From contig NZ_NFZQ01000005.1 in the NCBI RefSeq assembly GCF_002165135.1, forward strand, positions 1 to 64,000: a stretch of 64,000 bases of DNA. Direction: 5' to 3'. Position 1 is the stretch's first letter; each line of letters opens with the position of its first letter. This document shows, in pieces, positions 10,574 to 19,751 of the stretch. The notes below the pieces were generated by a model that was not told the origin of the DNA, did not search any database, and saw only the letters and a program-made list of their open reading frames with translations. This DNA is from Pseudomonas sp. SID14000. Lineage in GTDB: Bacteria > Pseudomonadota > Gammaproteobacteria > Pseudomonadales > Pseudomonadaceae. Position numbers and translations under genes: made by a program.

Positions 10574-10830
10574 AATCGAGCGCCGCCCGCGCGGCGCTTC
10601 GCGGGGCAAGCCCGCTCCCACATTTGTTGCAACGTGGCCATGCCTGTGAAAGAGGCGTTGTCAGCCTTGGTGCAAGGCTTGAGGCAAATGGGGGGCAGAA
10701 ATGCCAGCACAGAGATCCAGCCAGCCCACCCAGGCTGACAACCATGACCTGTCAGGTTCGGCACGTTGCAACAAATGTGGGAGCGGGCTTGCCCCGCGAA
10801 GCGCCGCGCGGGCGGCGCTCGATCTCACAG
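10574..10830. repeat. Composite REP element: 62-bp perfect inverted repeats around a 130-bp core
   Basis: The arms at 10575-10636 and about 10763-10824 are perfectly complementary over some 62 nt. They begin atcgagcgccgcccgcgcgg, include a REP core, and end tttgttgcaacgtg. The core between them contains cagccttggtgcaaggct. A second element with the same plan lies at 37776-38034. The core shows no convincing coding frame. With its flanks this fills the 414-bp gap between the DedA and elbB genes. Confidence 0.8.
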
Positions 10831-10937
10831 GCACCATACAACTCACGCCAAGCATAAGATAAAGCCGCACGGAACCCCCTATCGCTACATCTGCCAAACT
10901 AGAGGACATTTAGCGCCTCGACACTGGAGTAAAAAGC

Positions 10938-11597
10938 ATGACAAAAAAAGTAGCGGTGATTCTTTCCGGCTGTGGCGTTTATGACGGCGCCGAAATCCAC
11001 GAAAGCGTGATCACCCTGCTGCGCCTCGACCAGCGTGGTGCGCAGGTGCAGTGCTTCGCGCCGAACATTGCGCAGATGCATGTGATCAACCACCTGACCG
11101 GCGAGGAAATGCCCGAGTCGCGCAATGTGCTGGTGGAATCGGCGCGCATTGCCCGCGGTGAGGTCAAGGACATCCGCGAAGCCAAGGCCGAAGACTTCGA
11201 TGCGCTGATCGTGCCGGGCGGTTTCGGGGTGGCGAAGAACCTGTCCAACTTTGCCGTGGAAGGCGCCAACTGCAGCGTCCACCCCGACGTACTGGCACTG
11301 GCCGAAGCCTTTGCCGACGCCTGCAAGCCGGTTGGCCTGATCTGCATCTCGCCGGCGCTGGCGGCGAAGATCTACGGGCCGGGCGTGGTCTGCACCATCG
11401 GTACCGATGCAGGTACCGCAGCGGCCGTGGAGAAGATGGGTGGCACCCATGAACCGTGCGATGTGCACGATATTGTCGAAGACACCCAGCGCAAGCTGGT
11501 GACCACCCCGGCGTACATGGAGGCCAAGTCGATCAGTGAAGCGGCTGGCGGGATCTACAAGCTGGTGGATCGGGTGCTGGAGCTGACCCACGAGTAA
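10938..11597 (+). CDS. elbB: Isoprenoid biosynthesis glyoxalase ElbB
   Basis: A 219-residue DJ-1/PfpI-superfamily protein matching ElbB. It starts KKVAVILSGCGVYDGAEIHE, contains IVPGGFGVAKNLSNFA, then the nucleophile-elbow region PVGLICISPALAAK with the active Cys, and CTIGTDAGTAAAVEKMGG. The enzyme has weak glyoxalase activity on glyoxal, and overexpression affects early isoprenoid synthesis in E. coli; its physiological role is unclear. SD ggag lies 9 nt before the start. It stands alone between the composite REP and the yaiI gene. Confidence 0.93.
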   Translation: MTKKVAVILSGCGVYDGAEIHESVITLLRLDQRGAQVQCFAPNIAQMHVINHLTGEEMPESRNVLVESARIARGEVKDIREAKAEDFDALIVPGGFGVAKNLSNFAVEGANCSVHPDVLALAEAFADACKPVGLICISPALAAKIYGPGVVCTIGTDAGTAAAVEKMGGTHEPCDVHDIVEDTQRKLVTTPAYMEAKSISEAAGGIYKLVDRVLELTHE

Positions 11598-11655
11598 CGG
11601 GTGCAAGATTCAGAATCTGACGCGCTCCCACACGTCGCCCGCCAGCAGGGTCGCT

Positions 11656-12108
11656 TCAGGGTTTGGATAACCGGGCAATGATCCGGTCCAGCGCATTGGC
11701 AAACGCCTGCTTCTCGCGCTCGCCATAAGGCGCCTGCCCTCCCCCGACCTGGCCCTGCTCGCGCAGTTCGGTGAACAGGTTGCGCGCCGCCAGGCGGTCG
11801 CCCATGTTGCGCTCGTCGAACTCGCGCCCGCGCGGGTCCAGCGCCGCCACGCCCTTTTTCACCAGGCGGTCGGCCAACGGCACGTCACTGCAGATCACCA
11901 GCTCGCCGGGCACGGCGTGCTCCACCAGGTAATCGTCGGCCGCATCCATGCCGCTGGGCACCACGATCAGGCGCACGATCGCGAACGCCGGCTTGGCCAC
12001 AGCCTGGCCCGCCACCATCACTACCTCGAACTTGCGTTTAAGGGCGAACTTGACGATCAGATCCTTGGCCGCCTTGGGGCAGGCGTCGGCATCGATCCAC
12101 ACACGCAT
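11656..12108 (-). CDS. yaiI: YaiI/YqxD (DUF188) family protein
   Basis: A 150-residue protein with the DUF188 hallmarks: MRVWIDADACPKAAKDLIVK at the N-terminus, VVPSGMDAADDYLVEH in the middle, and CSDVPLADRLVKKG. The acidic residues are arranged as in a PIN-like nuclease fold, so a nucleic-acid role is suspected, but no function is established. The start is set at MRVWID; five in-frame codons upstream are not conserved. It is divergent from cyaA with about 170 bp between the starts. Confidence 0.88.
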   Translation of the reverse strand: MRVWIDADACPKAAKDLIVKFALKRKFEVVMVAGQAVAKPAFAIVRLIVVPSGMDAADDYLVEHAVPGELVICSDVPLADRLVKKGVAALDPRGREFDERNMGDRLAARNLFTELREQGQVGGGQAPYGEREKQAFANALDRIIARLSKP

Positions 12109-12277
12109 CGGAAAACCTCGCAATCAGCTTGAGGCACCCATCATGCCTCAAGCGCAGCGAAAGCTGGAGCAGCTCAAGCGCGTTGGAAAAATGGCGCCAA
12201 TATTTCAATTGCCGCTTATCCACCCCCGCCACTCAGGCTACACTCGCCACAGCCCCGCTGGCCTGCCCGAGTACGCA

Positions 12278-15133
12278 ATGAACCACCCCCACGAAATCCG
12301 CCCCGACCTGGATGAAGGTATCGACCGCAAGGTCCTGGCGACATTGCGTGCACGTTTCCTGCGGCTCAACCAGGGCCGGCTGCAGCGGGCCCTGGAGGGC
12401 CTGTCGACGCGCCAGCAACAAGTGCTGACGCTGCTGCCACTGCTGTTTCATGTTAACCACCCGCTGCTGCCGGGCTATGTCTCCGGCAACACCCCCGCTG
12501 GCGTCTCGGGCTACGAGCCAAGTGCCGACCTGATAGTCGAGGCCCAGCGCCTGGCCCGCTCGTTCACCTACAAGGCCCGCCATGGCAATCCACCTCGGCC
12601 GATACACGGCCTGTTCCTGATGGGCAGCCTGGGCTCGCTGGCCCAGGCCGAGCAAAGCGACATGGACCTGTGGGTGTGCCATGCGCCCGGCCTGGCCGAC
12701 GAACTGCTGGGCGAACTGCGCCGCAAATGCCAACTGCTGGAGGCGTGGGCGGAAAGCCTGGGTGCCGAAGCGCACTTCTTCCTGATCGACACGCAAGGTT
12801 TCGCCCTGGGCCAACGCGAGGGCCAGCTCGGCTCCGACGACTGCGGCACCACCCAGCACTACCTGCTGCTGGACGAGTTCTACCGCACCACTATCTGGCT
12901 GGCTGGCCGCACGCCGCTGTGGTGGCTGGTGCCGGTCTACCAGGAGCACCACTACCACGCCTACACCCAGACCCTGCTGTCCAAGCGCTTCATCCGCAAC
13001 CAGGACGCCCTCGACCTCGGCAACCTGGCACATATTCCGCCCGGCGAGTTCGTCGGCGCCGGCTTGTGGCAGCTGTTCAAAGGCATAGATTCGCCCTACA
13101 AGTCGCTGCTCAAGCTGCTGCTGACCGAGGCCTATGCCAGCGAACACCCCGGCGTGCGCTGCCTGAGCCTGGACTACAAGCAGGCAGTGTTTGCCAACCA
13201 GCTCGACCTCGACGAGCTGGACCCCTACGTGATGGTGTACCGGCGCATCGAGCGCTACTTGCTGCAGCGTGGCGAGCCCGCGCGCCTGGAGCTGGTGCGG
13301 CGCAGCCTGTACCTGAAGGTGAACAAGAAGCTCAGTGATCCGGCCCGAGCCAATGGCTGGCAGCGCCGGCTGTTGCAGCGCCTGGCCGACGAGTGGGGCT
13401 GGGACGAGCGCCAGCTGGCCCTGCTGGACAGCCGCAACCAATGGAAAGTGCAGCAAGTTGCCGTCGAGCGTCGGCAACTGGTGGCCGAACTGAACCACAG
13501 CTACCGCTTCCTCAGCGAGTTCGCCCGCACCCAGAAAGCCAGCAGCCGCGCCGACCAGCGCGATCTCAATGTGCTGGGCCGGCGTCTATACGCGGCCTTC
13601 GAGCGCCGCGCCGGCAAGGTCGAAGTGATCAACCCTGGAATCGCACCGGACCTGGCCGAAGACACCCTGACCCTGGTCCAGGCGCCCAACCGCAAGGAGC
13701 CCGGCAGCCACCACTGGGAGCTGTACACCGGCAACCTGAGCATCCATGAGGTGGATCAATTCAGCCCGCTCAAGCGCTGCCGCGAGCTGCTCGAACTGCT
13801 GACCTGGGCCCATCGCAACGGGGTGATCGACAGCAGCACGCGCCTGGCGCTGCACCCGGGTATCAGCGACCTCAGCGAATTCGAGCTGTTCAACCTGATC
13901 GGCTGCCTGCAGCAGAGCATCCCCCTGCCCTTGCCGACCGTCAGCGAAGTGCGCCTGCTGCAACCGAGCGTTGCCGACGAAGTGCTGCTGCTGATCAACG
14001 TCGCCATCGACCCGCTGCGCCACCACCGCGACCTGAACATCCTGATGACCACCGAGCGCACCGACTCATTGAGCTATGCAGGTGTGCGCGAGAACCTGGT
14101 ACTGACCCTGGATCAGATCACCCTCAACAGCTGGAGCGAGGTGCTGGTCCAGCGCTATGACGGCGAGCATGCGCTGGTGCGCTGCCTGCGTGACTTTCTC
14201 AACAGCCCCGTGCTGCGCGGCCACCGGCCGAGGGTGCGGGTGCGCTGCTTCTGCCAGAGCCGCGCCCAGGCCATCGGCCAACGCGTGGAGGAAATTTTCG
14301 ACACCGCGCAACTACTGCTGGACCAGGGCCTGAACCACCGCTACCTGCTGCAGGTGGCCCAGCACACCCACGTACTGGAGCTGATGGCCGGGCACGTCGG
14401 CCTGACCACCCTGGCCGAGCATGAAGCGCTGCTGAACCACCTGGGCGAAGAGCGTAGCGCCTACAGCCCGCTGTATCTGGATGCCAACGCCCTGCAGGAC
14501 CACGACCTGCACCTGGTGCTGGAGCAGGGCCGGCCGGCCTGTATCCAGGTGTTCTACCGCCTGCAAGGTGGCTGGGCAGAGCTGTATGTGCTGGATGAAT
14601 ACAACGCCCTGTGGCAGCAACGCCTGCCCCTGCACGACGAAGCCCACCTGCTGTTGCCACTGCAGCGTTTTCTCCGCTCGGTGGTGATGCGCCGTGATGC
14701 CCGGCTACCGCTGGATAACCTGCGACCGGCCTCGCTGGACATCCACTACGCGCAACTGCTGCCTTCCGGGCCAGGCAAGGCGCGCAGCATCGAGCCGCGC
14801 CAGGCCCCGGTCGAGGGTCGCGACCAGCCTTACTATGAGGTGCAGGCGATCATCCAGGCCGGGGTGGCGGGCGCAGCGCATGTGACGCTGTATTGCGACC
14901 AGCAGGAGTTTTCCGAGCTGGAGCATGGTGAGCAGTTGTATGCGGTGGTGGCCAGGCAGATCATTGGGCAGCGGCGCAGTGCCGGGCAGTACCGGTGCTA
15001 CATCACCGACCTGGATTTGTCCGAGATGCTGGATGACCAGCTGGGGTCGACGCAGCTGTACCTGCGCTACAAGCGGGAGCTTGAACACGCTTTGAATGAG
15101 GGGTTGGAGCAGGTCTTGGCGGAGGGATCCTGA
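12278..15133 (+). CDS. cyaA: Class I adenylate cyclase CyaA
   Basis: A 951-residue class I adenylate cyclase. The catalytic nucleotidyltransferase-like motif GSLGSLAQAEQSDMDLWVCH is at about residues 115-134, followed by the family blocks AESLGAEAHFFLIDTQGF and GRTPLWWLVPVYQEHHY, and a long C-terminal regulatory half. It makes cAMP from ATP; in pseudomonads cAMP works with Vfr/Crp-type regulators. The start MNHPHEIRPDLDEG is chosen because the 110 codons upstream overlap the divergent yaiI gene. No glucose-PTS control can be inferred from the sequence. Confidence 0.95.
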   Translation: MNHPHEIRPDLDEGIDRKVLATLRARFLRLNQGRLQRALEGLSTRQQQVLTLLPLLFHVNHPLLPGYVSGNTPAGVSGYEPSADLIVEAQRLARSFTYKARHGNPPRPIHGLFLMGSLGSLAQAEQSDMDLWVCHAPGLADELLGELRRKCQLLEAWAESLGAEAHFFLIDTQGFALGQREGQLGSDDCGTTQHYLLLDEFYRTTIWLAGRTPLWWLVPVYQEHHYHAYTQTLLSKRFIRNQDALDLGNLAHIPPGEFVGAGLWQLFKGIDSPYKSLLKLLLTEAYASEHPGVRCLSLDYKQAVFANQLDLDELDPYVMVYRRIERYLLQRGEPARLELVRRSLYLKVNKKLSDPARANGWQRRLLQRLADEWGWDERQLALLDSRNQWKVQQVAVERRQLVAELNHSYRFLSEFARTQKASSRADQRDLNVLGRRLYAAFERRAGKVEVINPGIAPDLAEDTLTLVQAPNRKEPGSHHWELYTGNLSIHEVDQFSPLKRCRELLELLTWAHRNGVIDSSTRLALHPGISDLSEFELFNLIGCLQQSIPLPLPTVSEVRLLQPSVADEVLLLINVAIDPLRHHRDLNILMTTERTDSLSYAGVRENLVLTLDQITLNSWSEVLVQRYDGEHALVRCLRDFLNSPVLRGHRPRVRVRCFCQSRAQAIGQRVEEIFDTAQLLLDQGLNHRYLLQVAQHTHVLELMAGHVGLTTLAEHEALLNHLGEERSAYSPLYLDANALQDHDLHLVLEQGRPACIQVFYRLQGGWAELYVLDEYNALWQQRLPLHDEAHLLLPLQRFLRSVVMRRDARLPLDNLRPASLDIHYAQLLPSGPGKARSIEPRQAPVEGRDQPYYEVQAIIQAGVAGAAHVTLYCDQQEFSELEHGEQLYAVVARQIIGQRRSAGQYRCYITDLDLSEMLDDQLGSTQLYLRYKRELEHALNEGLEQVLAEGS

Positions 15134-15221
15134 ATTCGCAGCACAAGGCTGCTCCTACATGGGATCGCATCTCAACCTGTAGGAGCAGCCTTGTGCTGCG
15201 AATGGGCCGCAAAGCGGCCTC
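15134..15221. repeat. Inverted repeat pair, tgtaggagcagcc type
   Basis: Perfect 25-bp arms (ttcgcagcacaaggctgctc... and its complement) with a 20-nt spacer, followed by a short gggccgcaaagcggcct palindrome. It lies between the convergent ends of cyaA and rnk and may serve as a shared transcript end. Confidence 0.85.
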
Positions 15222-15228
15222 TCGGGGC

Positions 15229-15639
15229 TTACAGGTCGAAATCGCCCGCTGCTTCCGGCTGGTACTCGACTTCCAGCAGCTTCAGCTTGAGGGTCTTGCC
15301 CCCCGGTGCCGGCCAGTCGATCTGCTCGCCCACCGACAACCCCAGCAAGGCGCAGCCAATTGGCGCCAGGATCGAGACCTTGCCTTCCGGCCCAGCATCC
15401 TTCGGGTACACCAGGGTCAGGTGGTAGTCCTTGCCGCTGGCTTCCTCACGGCAGTGCACGCGCGAGTTCATGGTCACCACGCCGGCCGGGACTTCCTCGT
15501 GACCAACCACCTGCTCGGCGCGGTCCAGCTCGCCCATCAAGGCGAGCACACCCGGCGTACTCTCGTCGAGGCTGTCAATCAGACGCTCCAGACGTTGTAC
15601 GTCCAATCGGGTGAGGATGAGGGAAGGCTTGGTGCTCAT
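15229..15639 (-). CDS. rnk: Nucleoside diphosphate kinase regulator Rnk
   Basis: A 136-residue GreA/GreB-family protein: an N-terminal short coiled coil (LDVQRLERLIDSLDES) and a C-terminal FKBP-like domain with YHLTLVYPKDAGPEGKVSIL and APIGCALLGLSVGEQIDWPA. Rnk binds RNA polymerase near the secondary channel but its coiled coil is too short for transcript cleavage. In P. aeruginosa it influences Ndk levels and alginate. The start MSTKPS lies after a weak SD; twelve codons of in-frame extension upstream are ignored. Confidence 0.92.
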   Translation of the reverse strand: MSTKPSLILTRLDVQRLERLIDSLDESTPGVLALMGELDRAEQVVGHEEVPAGVVTMNSRVHCREEASGKDYHLTLVYPKDAGPEGKVSILAPIGCALLGLSVGEQIDWPAPGGKTLKLKLLEVEYQPEAAGDFDL

Positions 15640-15687
15640 GATCCAGTCAGACTCCTTTGAACAGGCGGTTTTCATCGTGCAGATAAA

Positions 15688-15716
15688 GCAAAACCCCGCC
15701 CAGGGGCGGGGTTTGT
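15688..15716 (-). terminator. Terminator of the cyaY-DUF1289 operon
   Basis: The hairpin aaccccgcccctgggcggggtt followed on the minus strand by ttttgcttt lies about 70-100 nt beyond the DUF1289 gene and before the rnk start. Confidence 0.85.
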
Positions 15717-15785
15717 AAAGGCTTTGGCGTCACCGACGCAGAACCCGACGTTACCACAGCCGGGTAAATACTCAAGCCCCTGCGA

Positions 15786-16010
15786 TCAGTGTGCCTTAGC
15801 CTGGTCGCGCAGGGCCTGGGCCTCGCGGCAAATCTGCCGGCGCCGTTCGTCATCGGCCGAGCGCCATTCCCGGATATGCTCGACATGCCGGTGGCAACCC
15901 GTGCAGACCCGCTGTTCGTCCAGCCGGCAAACGCTGATGCACGGCGACGGCACGGCAGGACTGACGTTACTGTAGAGCGGTTTGGGCGGCCGGACCTGGG
16001 TGCTGCTCAT
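15786..16010 (-). CDS. DUF1289 domain protein, small Cys-rich
   Basis: A 74-residue protein with the DUF1289 motif: PCISVCRLDEQRVCTGCHRH (about residues 23-42) holds four cysteines and a histidine able to bind a metal, followed by IREWRSADDERRRQI. Its function is unknown. It begins one nucleotide after the cyaY stop codon, so the two are co-transcribed. A link to iron or iron-sulfur metabolism is suggested only by that partner and the cysteines. Confidence 0.88.
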   Translation of the reverse strand: MSSTQVRPPKPLYSNVSPAVPSPCISVCRLDEQRVCTGCHRHVEHIREWRSADDERRRQICREAQALRDQAKAH

Positions 16011-16011
16011 G

Positions 16012-16344
16012 TCAGATCTCGTCGAAGTCCAGCTTCTCGCCGGCCCGCTCCCAGACGATGCGCTCGAGCATTTCGCCCAGCAACTCCTCGCTCTTCTCGC
16101 ATACCCACTTGCCGCTGTCTTCGTCGTAGTCGAAGTGGAAACCGCCGGAACGGTCGGCCAGCCACAGCTGGCGCAGCGGCTCCTGGCGGCTGAAGATCAG
16201 CTGGGCGCCGCCCTCGAACTTGACGGTGAGGACGCCGGCGGAGTTCTCCATGTCCAGGTCCAGGCCGCTCTCGTCGAACAGGTCTTCCAGGGCCTGTTGG
16301 GTCGCGTCGACCAGATCATGGAAACGCGCTTCACTCAAACTCAT
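16012..16344 (-). CDS. cyaY: Iron donor protein CyaY (frataxin)
   Basis: A 110-residue bacterial frataxin of normal length: an acidic first helix (FHDLVDATQQALEDLFDESGLDLDME, broken by one beta turn), then GVLTVKFEGGAQLIFSRQEPLRQLWLADRSGGFHF and the C-terminal helix. CyaY binds iron and modulates IscS-dependent iron-sulfur cluster assembly. SD-like aggttcctg lies upstream. It is the first gene of a two-gene unit and diverges from lptM-lysA across a REP-rich gap. Confidence 0.95.
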   Translation of the reverse strand: MSLSEARFHDLVDATQQALEDLFDESGLDLDMENSAGVLTVKFEGGAQLIFSRQEPLRQLWLADRSGGFHFDYDEDSGKWVCEKSEELLGEMLERIVWERAGEKLDFDEI

Positions 16345-16433
16345 TGCAGGAACCTCGAAATTGGCTGCGTTACAGGCAAGCCCGGCAAGATACGGGCGCT
16401 TGCCGCCGAATGCAAAGGTTTAGCCGCTACCTT

Positions 16434-16610
16434 AACTGGCCCCGTCGCGGCTAAAGCCGCTCCCACAGGGATAGCGCAAGGCCCGAGGCCAGTGCAGTAC
16501 CCGGTAGGAGCAGCCTTGTGCTGCGAAGAGGCCAGTAAGGCAACAGATATTCTTCAGCAGTAACGGCCTCTCGCAGCACAAGGCTGCTCCTACAAGCCGC
16601 GAAAGGGCCC
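16434..16610. repeat. REP cluster between cyaY and lptM
   Basis: One canonical REP (gtcgcggctaaagccgctcccacaggg, 16444-16470) is followed by an inverted pair of the gtaggagcagcc type (about 16503-16600). The repeats occupy most of the 375-bp divergent gap. Only about 110 bp remain before lptM for its promoter; no clear -10/-35 was identified by eye. Confidence 0.8.
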
Positions 16611-16719
16611 TTGCAGGCGGTAAGAATAGCCCGCCCGGCGGGCCGGCCCTTGCATAGGCAAGCCGTCGGTCGCTCGGTATACTCGGTCGCAATACTGCAT
16701 ATTTCTAAGGATTTCACCC

Positions 16720-16935
16720 ATGAAGCGCCTGATTTCCTCCCTCGCGGCGCTGGTCGCTGTTGCCTGCCTCGTTTCGGCCTGCGGCCAGAAAGGCCCGCTG
16801 TACCTGCCTGAAGACGGCAAGGACGGCAAGGCCAGCCACAAGTCGCACCAGTACCAGCCAAAAGCCAAGCCGGCCCCGACGCAGGAGCAGCAGCCCGAGC
16901 TGCAGTCCGAGCCCGAGCAGTCGCCAGCGCAGTAA
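16720..16935 (+). CDS. lptM: LPS translocon maturation chaperone LptM (small lipoprotein)
   Basis: A 71-residue lipoprotein. The signal peptide MKRLISSLAALVAVACLVSA ends in a lipobox LVSAC (Cys about residue 21), followed by the LptM motif GQKGPLYLPE and a low-complexity Lys/Pro/Gln/Glu tail. LptM (formerly YifL/LppL) assists oxidation and maturation of the LptD/E translocon at the outer membrane. SD aagga lies 8 nt before the ATG. It is the first gene of the lysA-dapF operon, the same order as in enterics. Confidence 0.9.
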   Translation: MKRLISSLAALVAVACLVSACGQKGPLYLPEDGKDGKASHKSHQYQPKAKPAPTQEQQPELQSEPEQSPAQ

Positions 16936-16944
16936 GGAAACCAG

Positions 16945-18192
16945 ATGAACGCTTTCAACTACCGCGACGGCGAGCTGTTCGCGGAAGGCGTGGGCCTGTC
17001 GGCCATTGCCGAACGCTACGGCACCCCAACCTACGTCTATTCGCGTGCCCACATCGAGGCCCAGTACCGTAGCTACGCCGACGCCCTGCAAGGCACCGAG
17101 CACCTGGTGTGCTTCGCGGTCAAAGCCAACTCCAACCTCGGTGTGCTGAACGTGCTGGCGCGCCTGGGCGCAGGCTTCGACATCGTTTCCGGCGGCGAGC
17201 TGGAGCGCGTGCTGGCCGCTGGTGGCCGTGCCGACCGCGTGGTGTTCTCCGGTGTCGGCAAAACCCGCGATGACATGCGCCGAGCCCTGGAAGTCGGCGT
17301 GCACTGCTTCAACGTCGAGTCCACCGACGAGCTGGAGCGCCTGCAAGTGGTGGCCGCCGAGATGGGCAAGGTTGCCCCGGTCTCGCTGCGGGTCAACCCG
17401 GACGTCGACGCCGGCACCCACCCGTACATCTCCACCGGCCTGAAAGAAAACAAGTTCGGCATCGCCATCGCCGACGCCGAGGCCATCTACGTGCGCGCCG
17501 CGCAGCTGCCGAACCTGGAAGTGGTCGGTGTCGACTGCCACATCGGTTCGCAGCTGACCACCGTCGAGCCTTTCCTCGATGCCCTCGATCGCCTGCTGGT
17601 GCTGGTCGACCGTCTGGCCGAGTGCGGCATCCACCTGCGCCACCTGGACCTGGGTGGCGGTGTCGGCGTGCGCTACCGCGATGAGGAGCCGCCGCTGGTG
17701 GCCGACTACATCAAGGCTATCCGCGAGCGCGTCGGCGAGCGCGACCTGGCCCTGGTGTTCGAGCCGGGCCGCTACATCGTGGCCAACGCCGGCGTCCTGC
17801 TGACCCGCGTGGAATACCTCAAGCACACCGAACACAAGGACTTCGCCATCATCGATGCGGCGATGAACGACCTGATCCGCCCGGCCCTGTACCAGGCCTG
17901 GATGGGCGTCAGCGCGGTCAAGCCTCGCACAGGCGAAGGCCGTGCCTATGACCTGGTCGGCCCGATCTGCGAGACGGGTGACTTCCTCGGCAAGGACCGC
18001 GTGCTGAACCTGGCCGAAGGTGACCTGCTGGCCGTACAGTCCGCAGGCGCCTATGGTTTTGTCATGAGCTCCAACTACAACACCCGTGGCCGTTGCGCTG
18101 AAATCCTGGTCGACGGCGACCAGGCCTTCGAAGTACGCCGCCGCGAGACCATCGCCGAATTGTACGCTGGCGAAAGCCTGCTGCCGGAGTAA
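16945..18192 (+). CDS. lysA: Diaminopimelate decarboxylase LysA
   Basis: A 415-residue PLP enzyme with the fold III decarboxylase motifs. The Schiff-base lysine is in CFAVKANSN (about residue 58). Further blocks are [15 protein letters not shown] for phosphate binding, [11 protein letters not shown], and the [11 protein letters not shown] loop with the active-site cysteine from the partner subunit. It makes L-lysine from meso-diaminopimelate. It lies 9 nt after lptM and 4 nt before dapF, which supplies meso-DAP, so the operon groups the last two lysine steps. Confidence 0.97.
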   Translation: MNAFNYRDGELFAEGVGLSAIAERYGTPTYVYSRAHIEAQYRSYADALQGTEHLVCFAVKANSNLGVLNVLARLGAGFDIVSGGELERVLAAGGRADRVVFSGVGKTRDDMRRALEVGVHCFNVESTDELERLQVVAAEMGKVAPVSLRVNPDVDAGTHPYISTGLKENKFGIAIADAEAIYVRAAQLPNLEVVGVDCHIGSQLTTVEPFLDALDRLLVLVDRLAECGIHLRHLDLGGGVGVRYRDEEPPLVADYIKAIRERVGERDLALVFEPGRYIVANAGVLLTRVEYLKHTEHKDFAIIDAAMNDLIRPALYQAWMGVSAVKPRTGEGRAYDLVGPICETGDFLGKDRVLNLAEGDLLAVQSAGAYGFVMSSNYNTRGRCAEILVDGDQAFEVRRRETIAELYAGESLLPE

Positions 18193-18196
18193 GCCC

Positions 18197-19027
18197 ATGC
18201 TGCTGCGTTTTACCAAGATGCACGGGCTGGGCAACGACTTCATGGTCCTCGACCTGGTCAGCCAGCACGCGCATATCCAGCCCAAGCACGCCAAGCAATG
18301 GGGTGACCGCCACACCGGCATCGGCTTCGACCAGTTACTGATCGTCGAGGCGCCGAACAACCCGGAAGTGGACTTCCGCTACCGCATCTTCAACGCCGAC
18401 GGCTCCGAGGTCGAGCAGTGCGGCAACGGTGCGCGCTGCTTCGCCCGCTTCGTGCTGGACAAGCGCCTGACCGCGAAAAAGCGCATCCGCGTGGAAACCA
18501 AGAGCGGCATCATCGAGCTGGACGTGCAAAACGACGGCCAGATCAGTGTCGACATGGGTCCACCGCGCTTCATCCCTGCCGAAATCCCCTTCGTCGCCGA
18601 CGAGCAGGCACTGAGCTACCCACTGGAAGTCGACGGCCAGGTGCATTCGATTGCCGCCGTATCCATGGGTAACCCGCATGCCGTGCTGCGTGTCGACGAC
18701 GTGCGTACCGCCCCCGTGCACCAACTGGGCCCGAAGATCGAAAACCACCCACGCTTCCCGCAGCGGGTGAACGTCGGCTTCCTCCAGGTCATAGACCGCC
18801 ACCGCGCCAATCTGCGCGTGTGGGAACGCGGCGCGGGCGAAACCCAGGCCTGCGGCACCGGCGCCTGTGCCGCCGCCGTGGCGGCGATCAGCCAGGGCTG
18901 GATGGACTCCCCGGTGTCCCTCGACCTGCCCGGTGGCCGCCTGCACATCGAATGGGCCGGCCCCGGCAAGCACGTGGTGATGACCGGCCCGGCCGTACGC
19001 GTCTATGAAGGACAGGTTCGTCTCTAA
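18197..19027 (+). CDS. dapF: Diaminopimelate epimerase DapF
   Basis: A 276-residue epimerase with both catalytic cysteines: ECGNG-type [12 protein letters not shown] (about 72-83) and [14 protein letters not shown] (about 216-229). It interconverts LL- and meso-diaminopimelate for lysine and peptidoglycan synthesis. The start [15 protein letters not shown] is the family N-terminus; 37 upstream in-frame codons overlap lysA and are rejected. Confidence 0.97.
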   Translation: MLLRFTKMHGLGNDFMVLDLVSQHAHIQPKHAKQWGDRHTGIGFDQLLIVEAPNNPEVDFRYRIFNADGSEVEQCGNGARCFARFVLDKRLTAKKRIRVETKSGIIELDVQNDGQISVDMGPPRFIPAEIPFVADEQALSYPLEVDGQVHSIAAVSMGNPHAVLRVDDVRTAPVHQLGPKIENHPRFPQRVNVGFLQVIDRHRANLRVWERGAGETQACGTGACAAAVAAISQGWMDSPVSLDLPGGRLHIEWAGPGKHVVMTGPAVRVYEGQVRL

Positions 19028-19040
19028 GCGAGTAACCGCC

Positions 19041-19751
19041 ATGACCGATCAGCCCCAGGTTGTACCCCAGCAGTCCGCTGAGCTCGATGCCGAAGCGGTG
19101 GTCGCCTACCTGCGCGCCCACCCCACCTTCTTCGCCGAGCACGACGAGCTGCTGATCGAGCAGCGCATCCCTCACCAGCGTGGCGACAGCGTGTCGCTGG
19201 TGGAGCGCCAGCTCAAGCTGCTGCGCGACCGCAACATCGAGATGCGCCACCGCCTGTCACAACTGATGGACGTGGCCCGCGACAACGACCGGCTGTTCGA
19301 CAAGACCCGCCGGCTGATCCTCGACCTGCTCGACGCCGGAAGCCTGGAAGAAGTGGTGATGGCGGTCGAAGACAGCCTGCGCCAGGAATTCCAGGTGCCC
19401 TTCGTCAGCCTGATCCTGTTCGGCGAAAACGTCGCGCCGGTCGGGCGCTGGGTCAGCAACGCCGAAGCGCAGCAGGCCATCGGTGCCCTGCTGGGCGGCG
19501 GCAAGACGGTCAGCGGCAACTTGCGCGAGCACGAGCTGGCCTTCCTGTTCGGTGATGAACAGCGCCGGGAAGTGGGCTCCAGCGCCGTGGCTGCCCTGGA
19601 ATACCAAGGCCTGCACGGGGTGCTGGCAATCGGCAGCCGTGACCCGCAACATTACAAGAGCAGCGTCGGTACCCTGTTCCTCGGCTACATCGCCGAAGTA
19701 CTTGGCCGCGTTGTGCCACGCGTTACCCAGACCCTGCGCCCGGTACGTTGA
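19041..19751 (+). CDS. DUF484 family protein
   Basis: A 236-residue DUF484 protein with [20 protein letters not shown] near the N-terminus, a coiled stretch [20 protein letters not shown], and a GAF-like C-terminal half. The family sits between dapF and xerC in many gammaproteobacteria, as here; its function is unknown. The stop codon overlaps the xerC ATG (tgatg), indicating translational coupling. Confidence 0.93.
   Translation: MTDQPQVVPQQSAELDAEAVVAYLRAHPTFFAEHDELLIEQRIPHQRGDSVSLVERQLKLLRDRNIEMRHRLSQLMDVARDNDRLFDKTRRLILDLLDAGSLEEVVMAVEDSLRQEFQVPFVSLILFGENVAPVGRWVSNAEAQQAIGALLGGGKTVSGNLREHELAFLFGDEQRREVGSSAVAALEYQGLHGVLAIGSRDPQHYKSSVGTLFLGYIAEVLGRVVPRVTQTLRPVR

Noticed and set aside
10661..10909. 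Small frames across the composite REP element (also 37611-38129)
   Set aside because: They translate the REP arms themselves (repeating WERACPAKRRAGGAR-type strings) and have no independent conservation.
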